Assembly: GCA_964406795.1 (NCBI GenBank)
Contig: CAYOTA010000012.1
Coordinates: 1 to 49,809 of the forward strand
Direction: 5' to 3'
From: JAGORM01 sp964406795
GTDB taxonomy: Bacteria > Patescibacteriota > Microgenomatia > Levybacterales > GWA1-39-11
Length of the DNA stretch: 49,809 nucleotides
The notes under the pieces were generated by a model that had not been told where the DNA came from, ran no database searches, and saw nothing but the letters and a program-made list of their open reading frames with translations. Position 1 is the stretch's first letter; each line of letters starts with the position of its first letter. Made by a program: the position numbers and the translations under genes. Below are positions 6,710 to 15,764 of the stretch, in pieces.

Positions 6710-7195
6710 TTATGAACTTATAGAGGGCTTTATTAAATGTTGTCCTATAAATTTAACCGTTCTTTTAAATTCCTCAAACTCTTCCTGTGTTCTCAGCTCG
6801 ATACTTCTTGCTCGAACAACTCCCGGAGTCACAACATATAAACCTACCTGTGAATCTATGCTCTTACCATCAAACCCACCAATTTGATAAGTTGAAAATT
6901 CAGTTCCTGCAATATTTCGAAGGTTTTCTTGCACCGCAAACATCCATGTGTCACCCTCTATACTTACTGGGCCTGAAAATGCATATCTGTTCTTTTCAAA
7001 AACTACTCCCCATCTGTCTGTTCGCACTTGGTCTATCCAGTCACCCATAAACGGATCTATAACTTCACCAACAAAATTATAAGCATCAGAGATGCGATTG
7101 TGTTCTTTACCATCTAAAGCTCGGTCATGAGAATAGCCACCTTCGTCCATTAAAAATCTTTTAAGTGATTGTGGTGGAAGTTCTATAGATGACAT
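6710..7195 (-). CDS. Unknown soluble protein
   Basis: A 161-residue protein (MSSIELPPQSLKRFLMDEGG...) with mixed alpha/beta character, no membrane segments, no signal peptide and no cysteines. I cannot assign a family. The longer frame starting at 7216 lacks support, and I prefer the ATG at 7195. It follows rpsG by about 107 bp with a GC-rich hairpin in between, so it may be transcribed partly by read-through from the ribosomal operon. The frame is intact. Confidence 0.55.
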   Translation of the reverse strand: MSSIELPPQSLKRFLMDEGGYSHDRALDGKEHNRISDAYNFVGEVIDPFMGDWIDQVRTDRWGVVFEKNRYAFSGPVSIEGDTWMFAVQENLRNIAGTEFSTYQIGGFDGKSIDSQVGLYVVTPGVVRARSIELRTQEEFEEFKRTVKFIGQHLIKPSISS

Positions 7196-7263
7196 GGTAC
7201 AAACTAACTTGGGCAATATGGAGAATTTAAAATCTGAAGTGGGCGAAAGCTTTAAGGAGCGCA

Positions 7264-7280
7264 GCCCGATTCAATCGGGC
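7264..7280 (-). terminator. GC-rich hairpin after rpsG
   Basis: GCCCGA-TTCAA-TCGGGC forms a perfect 6-bp stem downstream of rpsG on the minus strand. It lacks a following T-run, so it may be an mRNA 3'-end stabiliser or a weak terminator. Confidence 0.4.
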
Positions 7281-7302
7281 GAGCACCGCAAGGCATTTAC
7301 TT

Positions 7303-7785
7303 CTAAAACCTAAAATGCGCAAATGCCTTATTGGCTTCTGCCATTTTGTGGGCTACATCTCTTTTTCTCACTGCTTCTCCTGTGTTTTTATTAACGTCCA
7401 TGATTTCAGCGCCTAATTTTTCTGAAAACTTTCTGTGTTCTGCGTTAGATCTCTTTCTTGCTGCTTCTAAAATCCAACGAATTGCAAGAGATACACGTCT
7501 CGGTCCTCTAACCTCAGTTGGAACTTGGTAAGCTGCTCCTCCTATGCGTCTTGCTTTAACTTCTGTTTTTGGAGCTACGGAGTCAATTGCGCGTTCAAAT
7601 GATGCAACCGGGTCTGCGTCACCTTGGGCCTTCATAAACTCAAATGCACCGTATACAACTCCCTGAGCGGTTGTTTTTTTACCATGTTTCATGAGTCTGT
7701 TAATAAACTTTGCAACCAGTAAATTATCATATACTGGGTCATTGTCCACTTTCATTCTTTTTGTTACGTGTTTGCCTCTGGCCAT
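7303..7785 (-). CDS. rpsG: Small ribosomal subunit protein uS7
   Basis: Primary binding protein of the 16S rRNA 3' domain, at the exit site of the 30S subunit. The 160-residue protein has the expected core: KFINRLMKHGKKTTAQ, the YGAFEFM helix, and the hairpin PKTEVKARRIGGAAYQVP followed by EVRGPRRVSLAIRWILEAAR. It ends with NKAFAHFRF. Length is typical (156-160). It lies 15 bp downstream of rpsL and is presumably co-transcribed with it. In most bacteria fusA and tuf follow; here they do not, so the str operon has been reduced or rearranged. Confidence 0.97.
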   Translation of the reverse strand: MARGKHVTKRMKVDNDPVYDNLLVAKFINRLMKHGKKTTAQGVVYGAFEFMKAQGDADPVASFERAIDSVAPKTEVKARRIGGAAYQVPTEVRGPRRVSLAIRWILEAARKRSNAEHRKFSEKLGAEIMDVNKNTGEAVRKRDVAHKMAEANKAFAHFRF

Positions 7786-7800
7786 ATTATTTAAAAAAGC

Positions 7801-8223
7801 TTACGCTTTTGGTCCTCCTCCACCCTTTGCTCCATATTTAGAGCGTGATGATTTTCTATTTTCAACTCCTGCTAAATCAAATTTACCACGTACTAAATGG
7901 TACTTAACACCTGGTAAATCCTTAACGCGTCCGCCGCGTACCAACACAATTCCGTGTTCAGCTAGATTGTGTCCAATTCCCTGAATGTATGCGGTAACCT
8001 CTTCACGGTTAGATAATTTTACACGAGCTACTTTACGCAAAGCTGAATTAGGCTTTTTTGGAGTCATGGTTTTAACAAGAGTAACTACTCCACGTTTCTG
8101 AGGTGAGGACAATTTTCCGTAGGTTCTGGTTCTTGCATTAAAAGTAGAACGCAATCCTGTTGCTTTTACTTTTTTGCCTTTTTTCTGGCGACCGTTTTTA
8201 ACTAACTGATTTAATGTTGGCAT
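7801..8223 (-). CDS. rpsL: Small ribosomal subunit protein uS12
   Basis: Decoding-centre protein of the 30S subunit. The 140-residue sequence begins MPTLNQLVKNGRQKK and contains the invariant segments PKKPNSALRKVARVKLSN, VTAYIQGIGHNLAEH and VLVRGGRVKDLPGVKYH. The lysines and prolines whose mutation gives streptomycin resistance elsewhere are present (KPNS; GRVKDLPG). The C-terminus (NRKSSRSKYGAKGGGGPKA) is slightly extended and basic. A possible weak promoter (TG-TAAAAT, ending 9 nt before the ATG) lies between it and the inverted repeat after rpoC. Confidence 0.97.
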   Translation of the reverse strand: MPTLNQLVKNGRQKKGKKVKATGLRSTFNARTRTYGKLSSPQKRGVVTLVKTMTPKKPNSALRKVARVKLSNREEVTAYIQGIGHNLAEHGIVLVRGGRVKDLPGVKYHLVRGKFDLAGVENRKSSRSKYGAKGGGGPKA

Positions 8224-8269
8224 GTGTTTGCTATTTTACAATATTTACCCTCAAAAAGCTACTCATAAT

Positions 8270-8335
8270 GTCATCCTGAATATAATGAAGGATCTATATT
8301 ACCATAACCGGATTCTTCGCTACTCTCAGAATGAC
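8270..8335. repeat. Dispersed inverted repeat, copy 1
   Basis: GTCATCCTGA at the left and TCAGAATGAC at the right, with inner arms GAAGGATC and GATTCTTC. It sits between rpoC and rpsL. The 7-mer CTCATAA flanks it at 8262-8268 and 8339-8345, a possible target duplication. In RNA it would be a long imperfect hairpin without a U-run, perhaps uncoupling rpoBC from rpsLG. Confidence 0.75.
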
Positions 8336-8346
8336 AGGCTCATAAC

Positions 8347-11300
8347 TTAAGCTTGAGGAGCTTCCATTTGAGGCTCTGCATCATTTGCTACTACTACATT
8401 TCCATTCATGAAGTCTTGGTGCACAGGAATCAATCTTCCAACAATAACATTTTCTTTAAGTCCAACAAGATTATCTTCTTTACCTTCAAGTGCTGCGTCA
8501 GTTAATACCTGAGTTGTTTCTTGGAATGAAGCGGCGGACAACCATGAATCAGTTACCAATGCTGCTTTTGTGATACCCAGTATGACTTCTCTTGCAGATG
8601 CTGGTTCTCCACCCTCTGCAATAACATTTGCATTTTCTTCTTCAAATCTGAGCTTAGAAACCAAGTCTCCTGGAAGAATTGAAGTGTCTCCTGGTGTTTC
8701 AACCATAACCTTGTCTGACATACGTCTGACAATTGTTTCAAAATGCTTGTAGTGAATTGCAATTCCCTGAGATTCGTACACGTTTTGAACTTCAGCAATC
8801 AAGTATTCTTGAGCCTGCATAAGTCCACTTACCTTTAACACGTCACGTGGATCCAAATATCCTTCACAAAGTCTTGTTCCTGCAACTACTTCGTCTCCCT
8901 CTTCAACCAAAAGACTTGCGGTTAATGGAACAAAGTATTCGCGCTCTTCTGCCGGCTTAACCTTTGTGTTTCTAATGCGGATTATAAATCCGTCATCTAC
9001 CTTAGATACTTCTACTTTTCCGGTAATTTCAGCAACTGGTGCCAAATTCTTAGGACGTCTTACTTCAAACAATTCTTCGACTCTTGGGAGACCTTGCGTC
9101 ACGTCACTCATAACAACTCCTCCAAAGTGTTTAACACGCATGGTGAGCTGTGTTCCAGGTTCTCCAATGGATTGCGCCGCAATAACTCCAACTGGTGTTC
9201 CCATATCAGCTCTCTTGTATGAACTCATATCCCATCCGTAACATGCTGCACAAAGTCCACTCTTTAATTTACAATAGATTGCTGATCTTACAATAATCTT
9301 TTCAATTCCGGAGTCGTCCAGGATTTGCGCTAACTTGTCATGATCTATGTCGTCTCCCTTGGCCACTAATACCTTTTTGTTCTTTGCAACATCATGAGCG
9401 ACCACACGACCCAAAAGCATATTTGAAAGATATCCCGTGTTGTCTTTCATTTTAGCTACCTCTACGGTAAGTCCTTCTTCGGTTCCACAGTCATCTTCAC
9501 GGATGATAACATCATGGGCTACGTCAACCAAACGGCGAGTTAAGTATCCTGCGTCAGCAGTTTTCAACGCTGAGTCAGTAAGTCCTTTACGTGAACCTCT
9601 TGCTGAGTTTACGTATTCAAAAATTGACAAACCTTCACGGAAGTTAGATTTAATAGGAAGCTCAACAATGCGTCCGAGTGGGTCATAAATAAGTCCTCTC
9701 ATAGCAGCCAGCTGTTTAATCTGATCTTTTCCTGCACGTGCTCCTCCTGAGTCAGCAATAACACGTACCATATCGTTTTTCTCAAAAAGATCCCATGTGA
9801 GTTTTGCAATTTTTTCAGTTGTTTCCAGCCACACATTATTCATAAGTCTCTTTTGCTCGACTAATGTTATTAAACCTTGCTGATATTCGTCTTCAATTTC
9901 TTTAATTTTGTCTTCTGCTTCATCAATAAGCTTGTTTTTGTTAGGTAACATTTTAAGGTCAAAGGTAGAAACTGAAATTCCGGAAATAGTTGCAGCATAG
10001 AATCCAACCTCTTTAATACTGTCAATTAACTTTCCTACTTCACCTTCAGGCAAGGTTACCATGGCTCGTGTTACTAATTCTTTAATAGTAGATGCTTTGA
10101 TTTCTTTGTTAACGTAACGAATTGATTCAGGAAGCTTTTCGTTAAATAGAACACGACCTATACTTGTTTCAATAAGTTTTCCTGAAATTCTTACAACAAT
10201 TTGTTCTCTCAGTGCAATCTTTTTAAGTGTAAATGCAAGATATGCTTCTTTTTCGTCACTAAAGTGAGGAAGTGTTTCACGTCTTAGACGCTCATCAATA
10301 GATGTAAAGTAAAATACTCCAAGCGCCATTTCTTTGTTAGGAAGTGTGATGGGTGATCCATCAGCTGGTTTCAAAAGGTTGTGCTCAGGCATCATGAGCC
10401 TGATAGCTTCTTCTTGTGCACGAGATGACAAAGGCACGTGAATTGCCATTTGGTCACCGTCAAAATCAGCGTTATATCCTGCACAAACACATGGGTGAAT
10501 TCTGATAGCTGATCCTTCTACCAATACTGGGTAGAACGCTTGAATTCCGAGCTTGTGGAGGGTTGGAGCGCGGTTCAACAAAACCGGGTGATTTCTTGTA
10601 ATCTCTTCAAGAATATCAAATACTTCAGGCGGTCTCTTTTCAATAAATCTCTTGGCTGCCTTTGCATTTGGAGTAGTTAATCCTCTTGTGATAACCTCAC
10701 GAATAACAAACGGCTTAAAGAGTTCCAGCGCCATTTCCTTAGGAATTCCACACTGGTTAAGTGTGAGTTCTGGTCCAACAATGATAACTGAACGTCCGGA
10801 GTAATCAACGCGCTTACCCAAAAGGTTCTTTCTGAAGCGACCCTGTTTTCCGCGCAAAATATCTGAAAGTGACTTGAATTGTCTTTGGGTTGTTGAAGTT
10901 CTAATGGACGTATCAATTAGGTAGTCAACAGCTTCCTGAAGCATTCTTTTTTCATTTCTTAAAATAATTTCAGGCGCACCTAAAGAAATAAGATGCTTTA
11001 AGCGGTTATTTCTGTTGATAACACGTCTGTATAAATCATTCAAATCTGAAGTAGCAAATCTTCCTCCATTTAGCTGAACCATAGGTCTCAAATCAGGTGG
11101 AAGTACGGGAAGTGTCTTTAAGATAAGAGATGAAGGTTTAAACCCAGCCTTATTTATAGATTCAATAAGATGAAGTCTCTTAAGTAATTTAAGCTGTTTT
11201 TGGCCAGTTGACTTTTTTGTCTCTTCACGGAGCTCACCAACAAGACTCTGAGTATCTACTGAATCAATTGCTTTAAGAATAGCTTGTGCTCCAGTTTCAA

Positions 11301-12123
11301 CTTCAAAAAACATAGGAATGTCATATTCAATAAGGCGCACGTATTCTTCTTCTGACAAAACGTTCCAAAGTTTGAGACCCTTTACAATATCTGAAACACG
11401 AGTAAAGATTTCTTCAGTTCTTTGAGTTTCAGCCTCAAGTCTTTTATCTAATGCAATGTTTTTCTGTCTGTAAAGAACGCGAGTTTCTTCAAGTACTAAG
11501 TTTTTCTGCTCAGCATGAAGTGTTTTTTCAATTTCTTCTAATTTTTCTTTTTCTTCTGTTTCAAGCACGCCTTTTTCTTCAGAAATCTGCTCTTTAATTT
11601 TGTCAACTCTTGCGGTCTTTAACTCTGCTAATACTTTCTGAGCATCTTTTCTTTTTTCTTCGTCTATCTCAACAACTAAGTAAGATGCAAAATATACAAC
11701 TGATTCTAATTCTTTCTGAGAAATATCAAGGAGCGTTGATAATTTAGATGGAGTTCCTTTAGAAAACCACACATGAACTACGGGAGTTGCAAGAGCAATA
11801 TGACCCATTCTTTCACGTCTAACTCTAGAATATGTAACCTCTACTCCGCATCTATCACAAACAATTCCCTTATATCTAATTCTCTTGTATTTTCCACAAT
11901 AACATTCAAAATCTTTCGTAGGACCAAAGATTCTTTCATCAAATAGTCCATCCTTTTCAGGTCTGTAAGTTCTATAGTTGATTGTTTCTGGTTTTACAAC
12001 TTCACCGTATGACAAATCTCTTATAGTGTCTGAGTCAGCAATTAATATTTTAAGACCCTTAAAGTCTGATATATTAATTGCGTCAAATTTTCTATTTTGT
12101 CTTTTTTTAACTGCGTTATCCAT
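8347..12123 (-). CDS. rpoC: RNA polymerase subunit beta'
   Basis: Forms half of the RNA polymerase active site. The 1258-residue protein has the N-terminal zinc site (CYCGKYKRI...VCDRCGVEVT), the catalytic NADFDGDQM motif with three Mg-binding Asp, the bridge-helix region (GGARAGKDQIKQLAAMRGL) and the second zinc site (CGTEEG, CKLKSGLCAACYG). A charged coiled coil of roughly 70-90 residues (about 160-250, rich in Glu/Lys) lies between the zinc finger and the clamp region. The gene starts 5 bp after rpoB. The inverted repeat copy 1 follows its stop within 12 bp. Confidence 0.98.
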   Translation of the reverse strand: MDNAVKKRQNRKFDAINISDFKGLKILIADSDTIRDLSYGEVVKPETINYRTYRPEKDGLFDERIFGPTKDFECYCGKYKRIRYKGIVCDRCGVEVTYSRVRRERMGHIALATPVVHVWFSKGTPSKLSTLLDISQKELESVVYFASYLVVEIDEEKRKDAQKVLAELKTARVDKIKEQISEEKGVLETEEKEKLEEIEKTLHAEQKNLVLEETRVLYRQKNIALDKRLEAETQRTEEIFTRVSDIVKGLKLWNVLSEEEYVRLIEYDIPMFFEVETGAQAILKAIDSVDTQSLVGELREETKKSTGQKQLKLLKRLHLIESINKAGFKPSSLILKTLPVLPPDLRPMVQLNGGRFATSDLNDLYRRVINRNNRLKHLISLGAPEIILRNEKRMLQEAVDYLIDTSIRTSTTQRQFKSLSDILRGKQGRFRKNLLGKRVDYSGRSVIIVGPELTLNQCGIPKEMALELFKPFVIREVITRGLTTPNAKAAKRFIEKRPPEVFDILEEITRNHPVLLNRAPTLHKLGIQAFYPVLVEGSAIRIHPCVCAGYNADFDGDQMAIHVPLSSRAQEEAIRLMMPEHNLLKPADGSPITLPNKEMALGVFYFTSIDERLRRETLPHFSDEKEAYLAFTLKKIALREQIVVRISGKLIETSIGRVLFNEKLPESIRYVNKEIKASTIKELVTRAMVTLPEGEVGKLIDSIKEVGFYAATISGISVSTFDLKMLPNKNKLIDEAEDKIKEIEDEYQQGLITLVEQKRLMNNVWLETTEKIAKLTWDLFEKNDMVRVIADSGGARAGKDQIKQLAAMRGLIYDPLGRIVELPIKSNFREGLSIFEYVNSARGSRKGLTDSALKTADAGYLTRRLVDVAHDVIIREDDCGTEEGLTVEVAKMKDNTGYLSNMLLGRVVAHDVAKNKKVLVAKGDDIDHDKLAQILDDSGIEKIIVRSAIYCKLKSGLCAACYGWDMSSYKRADMGTPVGVIAAQSIGEPGTQLTMRVKHFGGVVMSDVTQGLPRVEELFEVRRPKNLAPVAEITGKVEVSKVDDGFIIRIRNTKVKPAEEREYFVPLTASLLVEEGDEVVAGTRLCEGYLDPRDVLKVSGLMQAQEYLIAEVQNVYESQGIAIHYKHFETIVRRMSDKVMVETPGDTSILPGDLVSKLRFEEENANVIAEGGEPASAREVILGITKAALVTDSWLSAASFQETTQVLTDAALEGKEDNLVGLKENVIVGRLIPVHQDFMNGNVVVANDAEPQMEAPQA

Positions 12124-12128
12124 AATAT

Positions 12129-15100
12129 TTAGTTAACTTCTTTTTCTACAACTTCTGCTGCTTCAAGATTTTCTTCTGATTCACTTGTTGTGACATCTTT
12201 TTCAATTGCGTTTTCAGCCGATGCAACGTCAACTTCAAGACTTTCTGTAGCTTCAGCTAGTTCAGATGCGTCTTTTTTAACTTGCTCTTCTGCAATAAGC
12301 TCTGATTCTGTTTCTTCCTCTTCTTCAACAACTGTTGCTTCAGTTGGCTGAATCATCAAACCAAGTGATTCAAGTTCTCTTATCAAAACCTTGAATGATT
12401 CAGGAACTTTAGGTGTTGGAATATCTACACCCTTAATAATTGCCTCAAATGCCTTAGCGCGTCCTGCCACATCGTCAGATTTAGTTGTTAACATTTCCTG
12501 AAGTGTGTAGGCCGCTCTGTGTGCTTCAAGTGCCCAAACTTCCATTTCTCCAAGACGTTGTCCTCCCATTTGTGCTTTTCCTCCAAGAGGCTGTTGAGTT
12601 ACCAAAGAGTATGGTCCGGTAGAACGTGCATGTGCTTTATCTTCTACCATGTGGATCAATTTCATGATGTACCCGATTCCAACTACTACATCATTTTCAT
12701 ATTGGTCCCCTGTACGTGCGTCAAACAATTTTACTTTACCAGAGAGCGGAAGTCCAGCCTGTTTCAAAAGATCAAACAATCTGTCTTCCGGCTGCTTTTC
12801 AAAAGCTGGAAGTGCCAATTTCATATCAAGTCTTTTAGCTGCCCATCCAATATGAGCTTCCAAAAGCTGTCCAAGATTCATACGTGAAAGTACTGAGATT
12901 GGAGAAATGATAATGTCCACTGGTGTTCCATCTTCTAGATAAGGCATGTCAGATTCAGGAACAATCTTTGAAATAACACCTTTGTTTCCATGCCTACCAG
13001 CCAACTTATCTCCAACAACTACGTGTCTCATCTGAGCTACTTCAATGTGTAGCTTTCTAATAGTTCCAGGCTCTAATTCATCGCCCTTTTCACGATCCAA
13101 TATCTGCACAGAAATTACTATTCCGTGCTCACCATGTGGCATACGAAGACTGGTATCTCTTACTTCACGTGCCTTTTCACCAAAAATTGCTCGAAGCAGT
13201 CTTTCCTCGGCTGTTAGCTCTGTTTCTCCTTTTGGAGCAATCTTACCAACTAAAATATCTCCAGGGGATACCTCTGAGCCTACAACTACAATGCCTTCGT
13301 CGTCTAGGTATGCTAAATCTTCTTCAGCAACATTTGGGATATCACGAGTTGTTTCTTCAGGGCCAAGCTTTGTGTCAACCACTGTTGCTTCATATTTTTC
13401 AATGTGAATTGAAGTTAAAGCATCATTTTTTACTAATTTGTCAGAAATAACAATACCGTCTTCGTATCCAAGTCCGTCAAATGAAGCATATGCAATAACT
13501 AAATTCTTTCCAAGCGCCAACTCTCCCATATCAGAAGCCGGTCCGTCAATTAAAACGTCACCCTTTTTAACACTCACACCTGCTTCTACAATTGGGCGTT
13601 GTGAGAAAAATGTATTCTGAGCAGTTCTCTTAAATTTGTCAATTTCATATGTTATCTCTTCATTTTTTCCATTTCCTTTGAGTGTTAATTTAGTTGCATC
13701 TACAAATGCTACAACTCCGTCAAATGGAGCTTTTACAACACGGCTCATAGCGGCGGATACATCCCCCTCCATACCTGTTCCAACAACTGGACTCTCGGTT
13801 TTAACTAAAGGAACCGCTTGACACTGCATATGAGTTCCCATGAGTGCGCGGTTTGCTTCATCATGATCAATAAACGGAATAAGAGACGCTGAAGTTCCAA
13901 CAACCTGACGTGGAATAACATCAATTAATCCTACTTTTTCAGCTTCAACTTCAAGATATTCACCGTTAATTCTCCCAGGAATAATGTCTTCTATTATGTA
14001 TCCGTTTTCATCAATGGCGATATCAGCATGTGTTATGTAATATTCTGATTCTTCGTCAGCGTCAAGATATATAACCTCGTCAGTTACCTTTACTCTTGTT
14101 TTTGAACCTTTTTTCTCGAGTGCTAATTTCTTATATGGAGCTTCTAAGAATCCGTATCCATTAACTCTTGTGTAAAGCGCAAGATAAGTAACAAGTCCAA
14201 TATTAGGACCTTCAGGAGATCTTACCGGACAAATTCTAGAATACTGAGATGCATTAATATCACGAATTGAGAAGGATGCGCGCTCACGTGAAATTCCTCC
14301 GCTTCCCATAACGGTTAAACGGCGAAGATTATCAATTTCGGCTAGTGGATTTGTTTGGTCAAGAATTGCTGACAGCTGAGATGTTCTAAAGAATTCGTTG
14401 ATTGCTGCAATAATAGGATGCGCGTTAATAAAGTGTGACGGTGAAAACTGCTCTTCAGTGGAGGCAAGACTCATTTTTTCCTTCACTATTCTTTCAAGTC
14501 TTAATGCTCCAACTCTAAAAGCTGTTGTTTGAACTAATTCTCCAACTGATCTAATGCGTCTGTTTGCCAAATGATCTATATCGTCAACTTTTCCTTTACC
14601 TTCAGCCAACTCCATAAGATAGGAAATAATACCTAAAATATCGTCCATAGCTAAGGTATTTGTCTCTTGTGGTGTGAAATTTGGAAGATGAGTTAACTTT
14701 TTATTAATCTTGTAGCGTCCTACTTTAGACAAATCATAACGTCTCTTATCAAAGAATAAATCTTTGAAGTTTTGTCTGATTGTGTCAATAACAACAGGCT
14801 CACCTGGGTTCATTTTCTTAAAGATTTCAACCAAGGCGTCAACTTCCCCTTTGGTTTCATCTTTTTCTAAAGTGTTTTTAATATATTTTTCAGCTGAAGG
14901 AATATCTTTAAATTTGTTGTAGATTACATCAGTTCCCTCAAGTCCCAATGCTTTTAAGAAAACGGAAGCCAAGAATTTTTTACGTCTGTCAATTCTAACC
15001 ACTACCATGTCATTTCTTGTAGTGGAGAATTCAAGCCATGAACCATGAACTGGTCTTAATTCTGCGGTATAAAGAGTGCGGCCGGTGATTGGATCTTCAG

Positions 15101-15560
15101 TTGCTGTAAAAAATACTCCAGGGGATCTTACAATCTGGTTAACTATGACACGCTCAATTCCGTTAACAATAAATGTTCCGCGGTCAGTCATCTTAGGCAC
15201 TTCACCTAAAAATACATCCTGCTTAACGCGCTTTCCTGTTTTCTTATTAATTAAAATTGCTTCAACAACTAATGGTGAAAAGTAAGTAAGTCCTTTTTTA
15301 AGACCCATCTCTTCAGTAATTTTTGTGTCACCTAGTTTGTAATCACCAAGATGCAGTTCCCAGTTTTTACCGGTAAAATCTTCAATGGGGGAAATTTCTG
15401 AAATAACTTCTGAGATACCTTCTTTAATAAACCATTCGTAGGATTCTTTTTGGATGGAGATAAGATCTAGCTCTGGAAGATTGGAGAATTCTTTACCCCA
15501 ATAAGTTCTTTTTTTGTTCTTAACGCCTGCCGGTTGTGTGTTTTTTAATTTTTTAGCCAT
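12129..15560 (-). CDS. rpoB: RNA polymerase subunit beta
   Basis: Catalytic subunit paired with beta'. The 1143-residue protein begins MAKKLKNTQPAGVKNKKRTY and has the rifampicin-region hallmarks (FFRTSQLSAILDQTNPLAEI, LRRLTVMGSGGISRERA, ICPVRSPEGPNIGL), the HGNKGVISK box and the C-terminal PLGGKAQMGGQRLGEMEVWAL clamp segment. A Glu-rich acidic tail of about 75 residues (from EATVVEEEEETESE) extends beyond the normal end. I reject the start 87 nt upstream because it would lie within the conserved leader hairpin. The leader is about 130 nt long. Confidence 0.97.
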   Translation of the reverse strand: MAKKLKNTQPAGVKNKKRTYWGKEFSNLPELDLISIQKESYEWFIKEGISEVISEISPIEDFTGKNWELHLGDYKLGDTKITEEMGLKKGLTYFSPLVVEAILINKKTGKRVKQDVFLGEVPKMTDRGTFIVNGIERVIVNQIVRSPGVFFTATEDPITGRTLYTAELRPVHGSWLEFSTTRNDMVVVRIDRRKKFLASVFLKALGLEGTDVIYNKFKDIPSAEKYIKNTLEKDETKGEVDALVEIFKKMNPGEPVVIDTIRQNFKDLFFDKRRYDLSKVGRYKINKKLTHLPNFTPQETNTLAMDDILGIISYLMELAEGKGKVDDIDHLANRRIRSVGELVQTTAFRVGALRLERIVKEKMSLASTEEQFSPSHFINAHPIIAAINEFFRTSQLSAILDQTNPLAEIDNLRRLTVMGSGGISRERASFSIRDINASQYSRICPVRSPEGPNIGLVTYLALYTRVNGYGFLEAPYKKLALEKKGSKTRVKVTDEVIYLDADEESEYYITHADIAIDENGYIIEDIIPGRINGEYLEVEAEKVGLIDVIPRQVVGTSASLIPFIDHDEANRALMGTHMQCQAVPLVKTESPVVGTGMEGDVSAAMSRVVKAPFDGVVAFVDATKLTLKGNGKNEEITYEIDKFKRTAQNTFFSQRPIVEAGVSVKKGDVLIDGPASDMGELALGKNLVIAYASFDGLGYEDGIVISDKLVKNDALTSIHIEKYEATVVDTKLGPEETTRDIPNVAEEDLAYLDDEGIVVVGSEVSPGDILVGKIAPKGETELTAEERLLRAIFGEKAREVRDTSLRMPHGEHGIVISVQILDREKGDELEPGTIRKLHIEVAQMRHVVVGDKLAGRHGNKGVISKIVPESDMPYLEDGTPVDIIISPISVLSRMNLGQLLEAHIGWAAKRLDMKLALPAFEKQPEDRLFDLLKQAGLPLSGKVKLFDARTGDQYENDVVVGIGYIMKLIHMVEDKAHARSTGPYSLVTQQPLGGKAQMGGQRLGEMEVWALEAHRAAYTLQEMLTTKSDDVAGRAKAFEAIIKGVDIPTPKVPESFKVLIRELESLGLMIQPTEATVVEEEEETESELIAEEQVKKDASELAEATESLEVDVASAENAIEKDVTTSESEENLEAAEVVEKEVN

Positions 15561-15576
15561 TTTTAACTTGTTAAAA

Positions 15577-15614
15577 ATATGTTGAGGCTCCGATTTGATC
15601 AGAGTTAAACATAT
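15577..15614 (-). promoter_or_regulatory. Conserved leader hairpin of rpoB (shared with pnp)
   Basis: On the minus strand ATATGTT (15614-15608) pairs with AACATAT (15583-15577), with inner pairing CTCTGAT/ATCGGAG, followed by T5. The 18-mer AAAAATATGTTGAGGCTC (plus strand) recurs exactly before pnp. The hairpin plus U-run looks like an attenuator. It ends 17 nt before the rpoB ATG. Confidence 0.7.
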
Positions 15615-15615
15615 T

Positions 15616-15671
15616 GGTAATGCAATGAAGAACCTTTTTAAACGCAAAAAACAACAGGAGGTAGCATTACC
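15616..15671 (-). promoter_or_regulatory. Closing stem in the rpoB leader
   Basis: GGTAATGC (15671-15664) and GCATTACC (15623-15616) in the transcript are perfectly complementary over 8 bp and enclose about 40 nt, including ACCTCC (resembling an anti-Shine-Dalgarno sequence). This domain abuts the conserved hairpin. Confidence 0.5.
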
Positions 15672-15695
15672 CCTATTGACTGCTTACGTTTTCTA

Positions 15696-15724
15696 TTTAT
15701 ACAACCTATATTAAAGGATGTCAA
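15696..15724 (-). promoter_or_regulatory. Promoter of the rpoB operon
   Basis: Minus strand perfect TTGACA (15719-15724), 17 nt, TATAAA (15696-15701). Transcription should begin near 15689, so unlike most genes here rpoB has a long leader. Confidence 0.75.
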
Positions 15725-15764
15725 GAGGTAAATTATCGTATTTCTTAACTCCACCTAATATAGC

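Noticed and set aside
12519..12887. Plus-strand 122-codon frame inside rpoB
   Set aside because: Antisense shadow in a strongly conserved gene, with Cys/Phe-rich content unlike a real protein and no regulatory signals.
15561..15647. Longer rpoB start 29 codons upstream
   Set aside because: These codons lie across the conserved leader hairpin, and the encoded residues do not look like RpoB, whereas MAKKLKNTQ is typical of RpoB starts.
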